DNA of 64,000 nucleotides from Scolanthus callimorphus (GCA_033964015.1 CM066913.1:6919169-6983168); one strand, 5' to 3'. Positions 22,562 to 35,434 are shown, numbered from the stretch's first letter. The notes: a model not told the origin generated them from the sequence alone. Made by a program: numbers and translations.

Positions 22562-24406
22562 ATGAGATCAGAAACAACGGAGCGATTCCAGCTCCAGCTT
22601 GGCGAACCAACTCAGCCGCTTAACATAATGGCCGTTAACAAAGAACTTTACCCTGTTTACGAGAAAAAGTTAGTAGAGAATGAAAATCCAAAGACTCCGG
22701 AACGAAACAAGAAAGAAAAGAAGGGGAAATACGCGAGGCTGGTGTCTGCGACACTTATGTATGTACTGGAGCCTATTTTACCGGATGACGGGGTGAAAGG
22801 GGACGGCAAGATCGCTAGCCTATTGTACTTGATCTGCTTGACCACAGCGGGTGTGGTGTTTAATCTATCACAATGGCTACAAGCAGACCCGAAAGCGGAC
22901 TCTGGTGTAACTGCCGATCACATAGATGGCTTTCTAATCACCTGTATCTTGCCGGCACTGTTATGGATTTGTTATATCTTCTGTAAACAGAACGATCGCA
23001 AGACGGTTGATTTCATTACCCCGTCGCCGCATTCCCATAGACCATTAATGGCGGGGGCGTACGTGTTTGGCGCGGGGAGTTGTGTTATGGATTTGTTACA
23101 CATCGCCTTTTATATCGAATGTTCTTCTAACTTGTCAAGTCTGTTCTTCTCCGTCTTCAAGGCCGTTTTTATATTCTCTCAAATACTCTTTCTCCGCAAA
23201 TTCGCCACCGCCACCCTTCACAAGTCGCCCAGTATCAGACTAGTACTTTTTCACATTCTAGGAACAAATGTTTGTATATGGTTTCGCGCATTGTTTAGCC
23301 ATTCAAAGAGCATCTTCAGTGTGCGTGGAAAATACGGTGGCCTTAACATGGCAGAGGAAAACGCCTGTGTTTCGAATCATTACTCGATGAAAAAGATTTG
23401 GGATGCTTCGGAACCTTATTTATATCCTTTCACAATGGAGTACTCGCTCATTGCGGGTGGAATACTTTATAACATGTGGAGTGGAATGCGTGATTTGGAT
23501 CCGGATCCTCAGGATATTTACATCTACGACGAGCTCTCGGACTTCAACACCACGTCGGATAATATGAGCGAGAGATTTGAGAAATTCGACGAGGATCATG
23601 GGTACGGCACGTGCGAAGCGCACACGCCCTCGAGGGATTCTGTAGCAAGTAGTCGATTTGTCAGCCGGTTCTCGCTCAACAGGACAGCGTCGAACGCATC
23701 TCTGTGCCAAATGTGTATCGACAACCACGACCATGTACGAAGCAACAGCGCGCCAAGCTCGGATCCAGGTCTTCTGGTTGGACTCCTCTTCTCCATTCTC
23801 CTACTCCTAGCTGTGGGCCTCCTGTGGGTAGATAAGGATTCCAGTAACGCCTTGAGGTTTTATTATCTATACCAGATAGTATTGTTGACGTTTATGATTA
23901 TCTCGTGCTGGGTAATTTTGAAGTGCCTTATGAACCAAAAGTTCACTCGGTACCCGCTGGCTCCAGACGACACGCTGTTGATCGCTTCGTTTACAGGGCT
24001 TTTTCTATACGCAGGGCTTTGTTTAACCGCGGGAATCGCCGAGTACAAAAACCAAGGCCTGATTTCCAATTTTTCTATCACCAAATCTACTCTAATTCTT
24101 TTCCAGGCGATGCTTCAGGCTTCCTGTGTTATCCGTGCACTTCGTTTCCGGCCACTTGACGAATTTGGCGCGAATATAATCCGACAGGGCGCACTTTTCT
24201 TACTGACGACAAATTTCGCTCTTTGGGGTCAAGACTCCTTTTTCGAGCTGCGGAATTTTGTAACGACACCCGTGCAAACTGTATTTTACGGCGAAAAGTC
24301 CTGGCGCGCAATAACCACTTTGGCGTATCCACTTTGCATATTTTTCAGATTTCATTCTGCCGCTTGTTTATTTGAAGTTTGGTCTTCTTTTAGAGTCTGC
24401 AGATGA
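22562..24406 (+). CDS. Otopetrin family proton channel
   Basis: Otopetrins are proton-selective channels of the plasma membrane that work as dimers with 12 transmembrane helices per subunit. The frame opens at 22496 without an ATG; the first in-frame ATG is 22562, giving 614 residues, close to the family's usual 550-650. TM1 is at about residues 86-107 (IASLLYLICLTTAGVVFNLS). Diagnostic stretches are LFHILGTNVCIWFRALFSHS (about 229-248) and PYLYPFTMEYSLIAGGILYN (about 290-310). A long acidic/Ser-rich loop (about 315-405) separates the N and C halves, as in the family. The C half ends with further helices and a short tail. The gene is a single exon here; AATAAA at 24440-24445 is a likely poly(A) signal. 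Which paralogue it is cannot be told. Confidence 0.95.
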   Translation: MRSETTERFQLQLGEPTQPLNIMAVNKELYPVYEKKLVENENPKTPERNKKEKKGKYARLVSATLMYVLEPILPDDGVKGDGKIASLLYLICLTTAGVVFNLSQWLQADPKADSGVTADHIDGFLITCILPALLWICYIFCKQNDRKTVDFITPSPHSHRPLMAGAYVFGAGSCVMDLLHIAFYIECSSNLSSLFFSVFKAVFIFSQILFLRKFATATLHKSPSIRLVLFHILGTNVCIWFRALFSHSKSIFSVRGKYGGLNMAEENACVSNHYSMKKIWDASEPYLYPFTMEYSLIAGGILYNMWSGMRDLDPDPQDIYIYDELSDFNTTSDNMSERFEKFDEDHGYGTCEAHTPSRDSVASSRFVSRFSLNRTASNASLCQMCIDNHDHVRSNSAPSSDPGLLVGLLFSILLLLAVGLLWVDKDSSNALRFYYLYQIVLLTFMIISCWVILKCLMNQKFTRYPLAPDDTLLIASFTGLFLYAGLCLTAGIAEYKNQGLISNFSITKSTLILFQAMLQASCVIRALRFRPLDEFGANIIRQGALFLLTTNFALWGQDSFFELRNFVTTPVQTVFYGEKSWRAITTLAYPLCIFFRFHSAACLFEVWSSFRVCR

Positions 24407-25559
24407 GTTTGCTTTGCGCAAAATATTTTTTATAAAAAAATAAAATACTAAAAGGTATTTTCATAAGAAAGGTAATAGATTTTTGAAAAAATCATTTTTT
24501 TTAAAGCCCTGACCATAGGTTTATGTTTAAACCTTAATACGACTTCTAATGATTGCGGATTTTTTATATTTAACAGCCTAGAATTACTTCAGCCAGGAGA
24601 ATACCGGGGGACTTTGTGTCAATGTCAATATTAGATTAGTTTTTAAAATCTATTTTGATATACAGACAACAACTTAGATGATTTTGCTACCTATATTCCA
24701 TTTGCTTTATCATACAAAACTATACTTGAAATTAATACAAATTACGTAAAACCTTTGATATCCCTTTTAAATGCGCATGCGAAGTTTTTCTGGAAACGCA
24801 ATCTCGTACCCGGAGCCCGTCATCTTTTGGCCAGCGGCAAATTTCTCAGAAAACTTGCCGCTGGCTAAAAGATGACGGGCTCTGGGTATGTGATTGCTGG
24901 AAACAGATCAAAATTTACCATAGTGATTCACCATTTCAAGATGAATTTGTATCGTAACACAGAGGAATACTTTCCGTCCTACCGATTTGGAATTTAGTAT
25001 ATCTAATCTTATCATTGGCATTGATCTTACGACTCGGTTCTCTTTCCTTGCTACTGTTAAGCTTAACAGGAACACAAATAGCTGAGTTTCATGATAGATT
25101 TTTTACGAGATGAGTTTGCTGCAATCAAATGATTTCTGTGAAGGAAACTGACACGGACAGTTGACGGTATCATGACGACATACGTTTGTGCGCTAGAAAA
25201 CGTTTTCTCAATAGCATCGCAAGCATAAGTCGAGCACAAAATTATTCTGCCGATTTGTGATTCCAGGCAAAATCAGTATTCACCATGGCGAGGGCATTTA
25301 CCAAAGGAACCCTACTGATCTCTTGAATTTCCAACTAAAATGTCTACTATTGGTAAGAAAAATAGGATCTTTACCTGGAAAATCACTAGGCAAATTGACC
25401 CCTCCACATGAATTTTCAACGCCCTCCGTGGTGAGGGTATGGACTTGTTTCTGGAATTTCACTTGTTAAACCATACGTAATGACTACAGTATTTGATTAC
25501 GTTGCTACTAAGAAATTGGCTAACGAAAGACCGACTACACCGACTTGAACATCTGAAAA
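24407..25559. other. 3' flank of the otopetrin gene
   Basis: Non-coding, AT-rich. It carries a small perfect foldback at 24799-24897, listed separately. No other gene is seen. Confidence 0.45.
24799..24897. repeat. 99-bp foldback of the CAATCTCGTACCC family
   Basis: CAATCTCGTACCCGGAGCCC and ATCTTTTGGCCAGCGGCAA face their complement TTGCCGCTGGCTAAAAGAT.. and ..GGGCTCTGGGTATGTGATTG across a short loop. It is the most complete palindromic copy of the family in this window. Confidence 0.85.
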
Positions 25560-26048
25560 GATTGCAGTGTAAGACTGACATAACAACAATAACAAACTAG
25601 TTTTAACAGCAGTAACAGACAAGCCCAATGTGGACAAACATTACGAGGTAAACAAAGACTTGTCGAACAGACATTACTTCATAACGACTTCTCGTCGACT
25701 GACAATTGACATCACAATTATAGCAACAAAAATATTTCGCGAAAGAAAGACGAAACTACAAGACAGTACAACTACAAACAATACCAAAAACAAGACACAC
25801 CACGCAATGATAAATCATAACCCGTGACTGCTGTGTAAGATCGACAGACGTCAACACACATGTAACAGAGCATCGACAGTGGACACACGAAGGGTGACAT
25901 TACGCATAAAACTTTGAACGACGTCATGTCCTATTATTAACACAACACTTGACGACCATTAATCGTGTGCACCTGTGCGGTGACGAAAGACGAAGTTCTG
26001 TAAGAATAGTAAAACAAACTATAGACTGACATCTTTACTTGGTGCATC

Positions 26049-26430
26049 GACAGAGCGGAAATGACCAAAAATGAATTGTCTGACTTCGTCATATTTTAAT
26101 ATATAAGCTCAAGATTTCGAATACAAAGAGATTCTATGGCTAAAAGTTTAATTCCAAATTTGCAAGAAAATTAAAGAATATGAATTTTAGATATGATTGA
26201 GCAAAGTTTGCACATTTCCTGATCAAAGTACTAATTCTCCCATAAAATGGTACAAAATCCAAAGTTCAAAGCCTAATATCTCAAAGACGGATCCATTAGA
26301 AAAAAGTCATTTTTGATATTTTGTTTTTTATCAGACAAGGAGTCTGTATGCAAAAAATCAAGCTTATCTGAGTTAACCTGACCTTATTATTTGAAATTTA
26401 GTGGTCTGAGCAGGTCATTTCCGCTCTGTC
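26049..26430. mobile_element. MITE with perfect 9-bp target duplication, copy 1
   Basis: A 382-bp element with ends GACAGAGCGGAAATGACC / GGTCATTTCCGCTCTGTC, flanked by TGGTGCATC (26040-26048 and 26431-26439). Nine-base duplications point to the Mutator (MULE) superfamily. A second copy in opposite orientation lies at 56388-56768. Non-coding. Confidence 0.92.
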
Positions 26431-26689
26431 TGGTGCATCTGCATCACAACAAATGACTCGTTAAACTGACGTAGCTACATATGATTTTTTTGTAAGAATG
26501 ACTGTCAACAATTAACAAACAACTGACATTCTTGCTGGCAACGGATTGCAAAAGACTTTCTGAACTGCCGCGATTAAATGACGAGATGTTTTGTATCTAC
26601 AACTCCTGTGTAACGATACTATTTTCGCATAAATGCTAGGCTGACATTAACTATAGGGGATTTTTTGCCAGGAAGGAATTCTCACGCAT

Positions 26690-27085
26690 GGCTCACGGAA
26701 AGACAGATTGACAGACAGACGAAAAGACAAACCGACTGACAGATAGACAGATAGATGGAAAGACAGACCGACTGCCGGCCGACCGACCGACCGACCGACT
26801 GACAGACAGACAGATGGAAAGACAAAATAGACAGACGCATGACGAGAGACTGACTGACGGTCAACTGACAGACGAACAGACTTATTTTACTGACTGAATG
26901 ACCAACCGGCCGACCAACTAACCGGTCGAACGACCAACTGACTGACAGACAGAGACCGACAGACGCATGACGACAAACAATCGGTCCGACTGACGGTCAA
27001 TCGACAGACTGACAACAGACGGAAAAACGGAGTGACCGACTGACTGAATGACCAACCGATCGATTACCTGACCAGCTGACTGACT

Positions 27086-27157
<72 letters not shown>

Positions 27158-27662
27158 GTCAGACAGTCAGACAGTCAGACATACTGACTGACCGAATGAC
27201 TGGCGGTCGACCGACGTAATGACAGACAAACGTACAGACAGACTGACAGACACGTGACGACAGACTTACTGACGGCCAGCTGACAGACGAACAGACTGGC
27301 TAACTGACAGTATGACCAACCGACCGACCAACTAACCGGCCGACCGACCAACTGACTGACAGAGACAGACAGACAGACACATGACGGCAAACAAACGGAC
27401 AGACAAACAGACTGACCGACTGACTGACGGCCAGCTGACAGACGAACAGACTGGCTAACTGAGTATGACCAACCGACCGACCAACTAACCGGTCGACCGA
27501 CCAACTGACTGACAGACAGACACATGACGGCAAACAAACGGAAAGACAAACAGACTGACCGACTGACTGACGGTCAATCGACAGACTGACAACAGACGGA
27601 AAAACGGAGTGACCGACTGACTGAATGACCAACCGATCGATTACCTGACCAGCTGACTGACT

Positions 27663-27754
<92 letters not shown>

Positions 27755-28330
27755 GTCAGACAGTCAGACAGTCAGACATACTGACCGACCGTCCGACCGA
27801 CTGACTGACAGACAGACGTACAGACTGACCGAATGAATGGCGGTCGACCGACGTAATGACAGACAAACGTACAGACAGACTGACAGACACGTGACGACAG
27901 ACTTACTGACGGCCAGCTGACAGACGAACAGACTGGCTAACTGACAGTATGACCAACCGACCGACCAACTAACCGGCCGACCGACCAACTGACTGACAGA
28001 GACAGACAGACAGACACATGACGGCAAACAAACGGACAGACAAACAGACTGACCGACTGACTGACGGCCAGCTGACAGACGAACAGACTGGCTAACTGAG
28101 TATGACCAACCGACCGACCAATTAACCGGTCGACCGACCAACTGACTGACAGACAGACACATGACGGCAAACAAACGGAAAGACAAACAGACTGACCGAC
28201 TGACTGACGGTCGATCGACAGACTGACAACAGACGGAAAGACAGAGTGACCAACTGACTGAATGACCAACCGACCAACTACCTGACAGACAGACTGACGG
28301 AGAGACAGACAGATCGACAAATGCAAAGAC
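26690..28330. repeat. GACA higher-order repeat array
   Basis: Tetranucleotide-derived array with two long perfect (GACA)n runs (about 27083-27156 and 27663-27755). A larger unit is repeated: the marker GGTCAATCG/GGTCGATCG occurs at 26995, 27572 and 28209, giving units of about 577 and 637 bp. Flanking markers such as CGGTCGACCGACGTAATGAC recur at about 27205 and 27841. Confidence 0.92.
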
Positions 28331-28821
28331 ATACTCACCGACCGTCTGGCTAATGCCCGATTGACTGAATGACTGAGAACTGACTAACTGATGTATTCTC
28401 TAATTGGCTAGCTAACACATGTATCTGTTCACATCGAGCTATATGCGCGATATCGGCTGAACACTAAAAACCAAGTTTGTTGTTCGTGTTGTGAAAATCT
28501 CCGAAACAAAATATTATTTACGACTGAAAGAAAGACAGAGTAAATAGCAGAAGAACACCAAGTATTCCGACTTTTTAGTTGACGATAAAACATCATTGTG
28601 TAATAACGAGAAACTTGAGGTAATAACAACGACTTATAGACGCCAAGCAACGGTAATAACAACAGCAACAACGAGACAAGTGCATTTGCGCGCAACAAAG
28701 ACTTGACCGACGTAAAATACTTGACCAAATACTGTATACGATTAACAATAAAACCACAACAATAACAATAATCGCTCTACTTGACGAAAAAAACATTGCG
28801 CGTAATAAAGACTTGCTAAAG

Positions 28822-29310
28822 CCGGCTTTTCACTTCTGAAGTAAGCGGAGACGGAGAAGGAGACGGAGATGTAAGGACGCTTGCCTTCGTGTGAAAATCA
28901 AAGGGAATGGAGACGGAGAAGGAGACGTAGTGAAGGAAGCAGAACGGAAGGTTTCATTTTTCTTACGTCTCCGCTGTCACGACGATTTCCACACAAACGT
29001 AACGTCTTACAGCCGATTGCGTTTGAGCGTTTTACCCTAACAGTTCGCACGTTATGTTTGAACGTTTGAAAGTTGCGTTTGTAGGATGAAACGAGACGTT
29101 TCTATGGCGAAATAAAGAGTTCTGTCCTCTCTGATTGGTCAGTGAAAAATACACATGGCGGTTGCCCTTGGAAACGTCCAACTTCTTGTCTCACAACGCA
29201 ACTTTCAAACGTTCAAACGTAACGTGCGAACTGTTAGGGTAAAACGCTCAAACGCAATCGGCTGTACGTCTCCGTCTCCGTCTCCGCTTATTTCACTAGT
29301 GAAAAGCCGG
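28822..29310. mobile_element. Foldback MITE inside the GACA domain
   Basis: The ends CCGGCTTTTCAC / GTGAAAAGCCGG are followed by GCGGAGACGGAG / CTCCGTCTCCGC, then an inner inverted pair with CGATTGCGTTTGAGCGTTTT near 29012 and its complement near 29240-29265. About 489 bp, non-coding. Its base composition clearly differs from the T-poor surroundings, which marks it as an insertion. Confidence 0.85.
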
Positions 29311-30637
29311 TTTCAACCGACGTGACTAGGCATGGAAATTTGATTTGCGCACCAACTTGGAAGGCGACATCAAGACACTAACTGACAAGTTACCTGCTGA
29401 CAAAACTACTGTACAGTTTGCGACAATAAACAGCTTGCCGTTTGCTGAGAAATACTAAATAACAAATTCCTGTGTAAGAGAATAAGACAACAGAGGAAAT
29501 GACAACAGAACGACAACTACCAACGGACAAGTTACCTGCTGACAAATTGCACAGCTGCGACAATAAAAAGCTTGCCGTTTACTGACAAAAACTGAATAAC
29601 AAATTGTATGACAACAGAGGGAATGACAACAAAACAACAACTACCAACGGACAAGATACCTGCTGGCAAAACTATTACACAGTTTGCGACAATAAAAAGC
29701 TTGCTTTACTGACGAAAACTGAATGACAAGTTGCTGGCGTAAGACGAACAGAATAAGACGGATAAGACAACACTAGGAAATAACAATAAGACTACAACTA
29801 CATACAAACGGACAAGCTACCTGATAACAAAACTATTGCACAGTTGGCGACAATAAAAGCTTGCTTCACAGAGGAAAACTGAATGACAAATTGCTTTGTA
29901 AGACTTACATAATAAGACAACAGAGGAAATGAAAATAGGACCACAATTACAAACTACCTGCTATTGCACATTTGACAGAAATAAAAAACTTGCATTCCTG
30001 ACGAAAACTGCATGACGAGTTCAGTTATATAAGATTCAAAGAATGGGAAAACAGAGAAAATAACACCAGGACATCAGTAACTACATTGAGAAAAACTTAG
30101 ACCAACTGCCAACAAAAACCATGACACAACTATTGCGTGTTTGGTGACAATGTAAAACGTGCTTTACTGACGAAACTACATGAACATATGTAATGAAATA
30201 CAAATCAAATGACATTCAACGATGATAACCAACCATTGAAAAATAGCTGACAAAACAATTGCGCATTTGCCGGCTGACTGACACAAAACTGCATGACAGA
30301 TACAACGATACTAACTAGATTGACAACATTACCAACAACAGCGAAAAACAATGGCACAAGCTACTACTGTCAAGTTACCGGCTGACAAAACTACTGTGCA
30401 TTTATTGTTTACTGTACGTAATGACACAATCACAACGAACATATTATATATAAGACAGCACAGAAACTCGACTAAAACTATTGTGCGCAACAGCAAGCTT
30501 GCCAGAATTGATTCATGACGTTGTTTTGTGAGACTGGCGGAAGTAGAGATCTACTAAATCCTTTGTGGTATGGCTTTGACAGAGCCAGCCACTTGGTACG
30601 TATTTGACAGAGACTAGTACAACTAAATAACAACTTG

Positions 30638-30735
30638 TAAGGCCTGGTTTCCATATAGTCTTATCTGTCGCATCAGTTCTTTTGTCTCACGGTTGGTTGA
30701 TACGACAGATAAGACTATATGGAAACCAGCCTTAA
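30638..30735. mobile_element. Short MITE (GGTTTCCATATAGTCTTATC)
   Basis: A 98-bp palindrome: TAAGGCCTGGTTTCCATATA / TATATGGAAACCAGCCTTAA with CTTATCTGTCG / CGACAGATAAG inside. TAA/TTA at the ends suggests a PIF/Harbinger-type target duplication. Confidence 0.75.
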
Positions 30736-31350
30736 GAGAACAGCAACAGTAACATTCTTGTCGAGGGCGGCACATAGCGCATTGCGACATAACTCGAAAC
30801 GCCAACAGGACACACGTCTGGACAAGACAAATTGCCGAACAATACCCAACTCGTAACATTACACAAGTGACTTGCATGACTGCATAACTACCGGACGAAC
30901 CTTTCTAAACGCTATGCTATTAGAATAACAACCACGCCGACTCAATAGACTGATTGTAGTCCCTTATTTGGCGATTGTCCGTAAATACAAGTGAAAAGCC
31001 CACTTTGTTGGCGCGTGCTTTATATTTACCTACGCGCCACGGGGTGCGCTGAGCGTGACTGGACACCCAAACAAAGCTAGCGTAGGTGAGTAAGCGCGCG
31101 TAGTGTAGCAAACACGACTTTTAATTCTCTTGTTTTTCACACGGACGATCACCATAATGAGGGACTGCAAGCAGTCTATTGAGACTGCTGCAAACGAAGG
31201 TGCGTGATAACGAAGCTTGCTGGACTGACGTAATTATCGAGCTCTTTTGTAAGAAACATACGACATGTAATACAACAACAGACGTTCAACATGTAATACA
31301 ACAACAGCAACAACTAATTTGTAGCGTATGCTGTTTGACGCATAACATGA

Positions 31351-31381
31351 CATCATTATCATCATCATCATCATCATCATT
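31351..31381. repeat. (ATC)n microsatellite
   Basis: About ten ATC/TCA units within CATTATCATCATCATC.. ; a simple trinucleotide run. Confidence 0.9.
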
Positions 31382-31570
31382 ACTGCTACTTTATCATCTT
31401 TACGCATTAATGCATGGTAAAAAGGCGCTTACAGACCAGACGTAGCAACTAGCAGACACAATTAACACAACGACAATTGCCCGCTTATTTTCTCTCGTAA
31501 TGTAAGGGCAAACAGGAGGTTTCTGTGTTGTGGCCCATGGCTTTATCAGAAAGTGCCTACCTACACCAAA

Positions 31571-32990
31571 ACTTGACACACAAACAGACAGACAGACTGA
31601 CAGGCAGAAACATAAGGACTGACAGAGAGACAGGAGGGGACAGACAGACAGGGACTAACAGACAGACAGACAGACAGACAGACAGGAGGGGACAGACAGA
31701 CAGAAGGGCATACAGACTGACAGAAGGGGAAATGGACAGACAAGCTAACAGACAGACAACAGGAGGGGACTGACAGGCAGAAATATAAGGACCGACAGAT
31801 AGAGAGACAGGAGGGGACTGACAGGCAAACAGACAGGGACTGACAGATAGACAGACAGACAGGAGGGGACAGACAGAAGAGCATACAGACCGACAGGCGG
31901 GGAATGCAGACAGACAAGCAAACAGACAGACAGGAGGGGACTGACAAACAGGCAGGCAGACAGGGATTGATTTACAGACAAACAGACAGGAGGGGACAGA
32001 CAGACAAGCAAGCAGACAGACAGACAGCACAGGACATATAGACATGAGGGAACAGACAAACAGACAGGAGGGGACAGACAGACAAGCAAGCAGGCAGACG
32101 GACAGCAGAGGACATATAGACATGAGGAACAGACACGAGGGTACATACAGATATGAGGGAACAGAAAGACAGGATATACAGACAGACAAGGGGACACACA
32201 AACAGACAAGAGAAGGGCAGAGAGACACAAGGGGAAAGAGAGAGAGCAGACAGACAGAAGGGTACATACAGACAGACAAGAGGGGGAAGGGGTAGATGAA
32301 CATGAGGGGACAGACAGACAGACAGACAGGAGGGGAGAAACAGTCAGACAGAGGGAGTGGATAGAAATGAGAGTTGACAGTCAGACTGGAGGTGACAGAT
32401 AAACAGACAGGAAAGGACAGACAGGAGGAGAGAGACAAACAGACAGGAGGGGAGGGACACACAGAAAAGAGGGGACAGACAAACAGACAGGAGGGGACAG
32501 ACAAACGGACAGGAGGGGACAGACAGACAGGAGGGACAGACAAACGGACAGGAGGGGACAGACAAACAGACAGGAGAGGACAGACAAACAGACAGGAGGG
32601 GACAGACAAACAGACAAAAGGGGACAGACAAACAGACAGGAGGGGAAAGACAAACAGACAGGAGGGGACAGACAAACCGACAGGAGGGGACAGACAAACA
32701 GACAGGAGGGGACAGACAAACAGACAGGAGGGGAAAGACAAACGGACAGGAGGGGACAAACAGACAGGAGGGGACAGACAAACAGGAGGGGACAGACAAA
32801 CAGACAGGAGGGGACAGACAAACAGACAGATGGGGACAGACAAACGGACAGGAGGGAAAGACAAACAGACAGGAGGGGACAGACAAACAGAGAGGAGGGG
32901 ACAGGCAGACACGAGAGGATATACAGACAGACAGAAGAAGAGAGGCGAGAAAAACACCGACAGACAGGACAGACAAACAAGTGGGTTGAT
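31571..32990. repeat. Array of GGACAGACAAACAGACAGGAGG-type 22-bp units
   Basis: From about 32440 to 32960 a 22-bp unit (GGACAGACA, AACAGACAG, GAGG) is repeated with few changes; left of it the units are looser. Because 22 is not a multiple of three and the unit lacks stops, all frames stay open and give a 22-residue periodic Cys/Leu/Ser/Pro peptide on the minus strand. Confidence 0.92.
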
Positions 32991-32999
32991 AGACAGCCA

Positions 33000-35298
33000 A
33001 GTAGACACACAGAAAGACAGACAGAGTTGACGGACACTCTAACATACACAACAACAAATAAGCAACAGTGAGAAAAATGAACGTCAGACAACTAACACTG
33101 CTAAACGCCAACAGGCACCAGAACAGATCTGGCATGTCATACAGAATGACTGGCAGACCAACGGCCGACTGACTGAATGATGGGAGACCATCTAGTTTGA
33201 GACACAAATCACTAAATGATTGACAGTGAGACCGACTTTGACAAAGCACTAGGACAGACAAACCAATTCAATACAAATCGATCCAGAGAAAAATAACAGT
33301 AAAACAACATACGAACAGACAGCCAGAGGGAAAAAACGATAATAGCAGATAAACCAGTACTCAAGTTACACAACAAACAGACAGACAGACTAAATGATAA
33401 GACACTGATGGTGGGAAACTCACAGACAACCAAACACAGTAAACTGCAACGGGAAACCAATACATGCACAGAAGCAGAGCAATACACAAAGACAAACTGA
33501 ATACAGACCAACACAACACTAGACAACAGACAGCACAAGAGCACAATAGACAAACCAAATACAGAAAGATAAACCAACACACACAAAGAAAATACAACTC
33601 ACTCTACAACCAAGCAATATAGTCAACAAACCAATACAACAGACCGTGGACCAAATATAGTAACAATCAACTACAGCAGACAAACCAAGTAACGGAAAAC
33701 AAACCAATACAACAAACCGACCAAATAGAGTAACAAATAACTACAGCAGACAAGCCAAGTAACAGAAAACAAACCAATACAACCGACCGACCAAATAGAG
33801 AAAGACAGCCACAAAACGACACGCTTTTTTTTATCCATGAAATTTCAAACTCACAATACCCATTGCTAGCAGATAAACGCATACAAACAAACAAAACAAC
33901 GCGTAAGACAACAAACAAACGTCAGACAGACCAATCTAGATTCAGACAAAATCATATGAGTACACAAACCTATGTAACAGCTAGTTGAACCTCACATGGA
34001 CAGGATTTTGACGACAAAATACTAAAGTAAAGAAATGAAACTTCGATTGGCAATTACAAACTTGTAGGGAATTGCGGACGGAGGGGCAAATAAACAAACG
34101 AACCAACAAACAGGAAAAATAACTATTGACAGAGATGTAAACAAACGAGACGGACGGACGGAATGGACAATGGAACGGAAAAGGAAGATGGTTTAAAAAA
34201 CTGTTTATAATTATTGTAACTGATTAACTGTACTGAGCTGCTGACTGACTAACAAAATACCACACAATGTACTGTTCTAACTTGTGCCGGCTTGACTGAC
34301 TGCATGGCTTGGAAGCATAAGAAGCAGCATAACAGACTCTGAAAGACTTAGCAGACTGAATGAAACTGTTTATAACCAGCTTAACTTTTGATATTGACTA
34401 ATTGTTGACGGACAGAAGGATGGAAATTACTGACCAACTGACTACTACTGACCAACTGACTATCACAGACCGATTGACGATTTGCAAAGGATGATTAGAC
34501 CCATGGACAGACAGAATACTATGACGGGCCAGACCGATTGACGATTGGCAAAGGATGAATGGACCCATGGACAGATAGACAGACAGACTGACTATCTATG
34601 ACTGGCTGACTGACTGACCAATATTGATGGATTGACTAAAGTATTAATGTACCCATGGGACGGACGCATGGACACAGACTGACTACTATGACAGTCCACC
34701 TGACTGCCCGATTGACGAATTAGCTAAAGCATGAATGAACAGAATGACTACTATGCTAGACCTTAACTAACTGACTGATCAACAAACTGGCTAAAGAATA
34801 AATTGACGGACGGGCAGAATGATTACTCATGACAGACCAACTGACAAATTGGCTATATAAATATGAATGAACCCATGGACGGACAAACAGACAGACTTAC
34901 TCCTATGGCAGACCACCTCAAGTATGAATGGGCAGACAGACAGACGGGTCAAGTCACTGGGTCTTGATAAAATGAATGGGCAAATAGTCACAAAACTAGA
35001 ATGACAAAAAAAAACAGCTGACTAGATTTCTGACAAACGAATGGCATCCTCTGACTCCTGACGACAGATACATGTAAACACAACAATCTAACACATGCCA
35101 CACCTACTAAACAACCAACTTAAGACTGCAGGAGCTGATTTCAGATGATTTGTCTTGGCTGACAGACAATAAAACACAGGCACGAGTTGTAATGTATACA
35201 GAAACAGGACATTCCATCTAAAGGTTCCGAATCATCTGAAATCTACTCCAAAACAGACTGATTGCATGTAAATGATATAAGAGCTTGACGTAGATATA
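33000..35298. other. Degenerate GACTGAC/ACAAAC-rich DNA, no gene
   Basis: Continuation of the T-poor domain: scattered ACAAACCAATACAAC-type and GACTGACTGAC-type words, decaying toward normal composition near 35050. Minus-strand frames (for example 33212-33586) are hydrophobic Cys/Leu/Val products of the biased composition and not convincing genes. Confidence 0.7.
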
Positions 35299-35434
35299 GA
35301 GCAGATTTCGTATGACTGTGAAAAGTCCCCGCGACAAGGTTGTCCCGCGCCGTGTTCCGCGACTACGCGATTTTATTCAGTATCTACAGCAGGCCAGGTT
35401 CCGTGTCTCGGCACTTTTCACAGTCATACTGCTC
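35299..35434. mobile_element. 136-bp MITE (GACTGTGAAAAG ends)
   Basis: GAGCAGATTTCGTATGACTG and its reverse complement ..CAGTCATACTGCTC bound a short GC-rich interior. A single related end, GCAGATTTTGTATGACTGTG, occurs at 40591-40615. Confidence 0.75.

Larger units (their letters stand above)
25560..35050. repeat. 9.5-kb low-complexity GACA/ACAA-rich domain
   Basis: The whole interval is poor in T on the + strand and dominated by GACA, GACTGAC, ACAACA and related words. It ranges from perfect (GACA)n through ordered arrays (26690-28330, 31571-32990) to degenerate units, such as copies about 130-140 bp apart with ACCTGCTGACAAA at 29391, 29531 and 29659. Small foldback elements interrupt it. 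No credible gene is present; long frames on both strands follow from stop-free repeat units. Confidence 0.9.

Noticed and set aside
27175..28338. Minus-strand Ser/Val/Cys-rich frames of 110-140 codons
   Set aside because: Products of GACA-derived repeats; the same peptides recur because the block is duplicated.
31557..33261. Minus-strand frames of 483, 305 and 236 codons, and a + strand frame of 218 codons
   Set aside because: They translate a 22-bp tandem unit without stops; frames are open in several phases on both strands and the peptides are strict Cys/Leu/Ser/Pro or Gln/Thr/Asp/Arg repeats.
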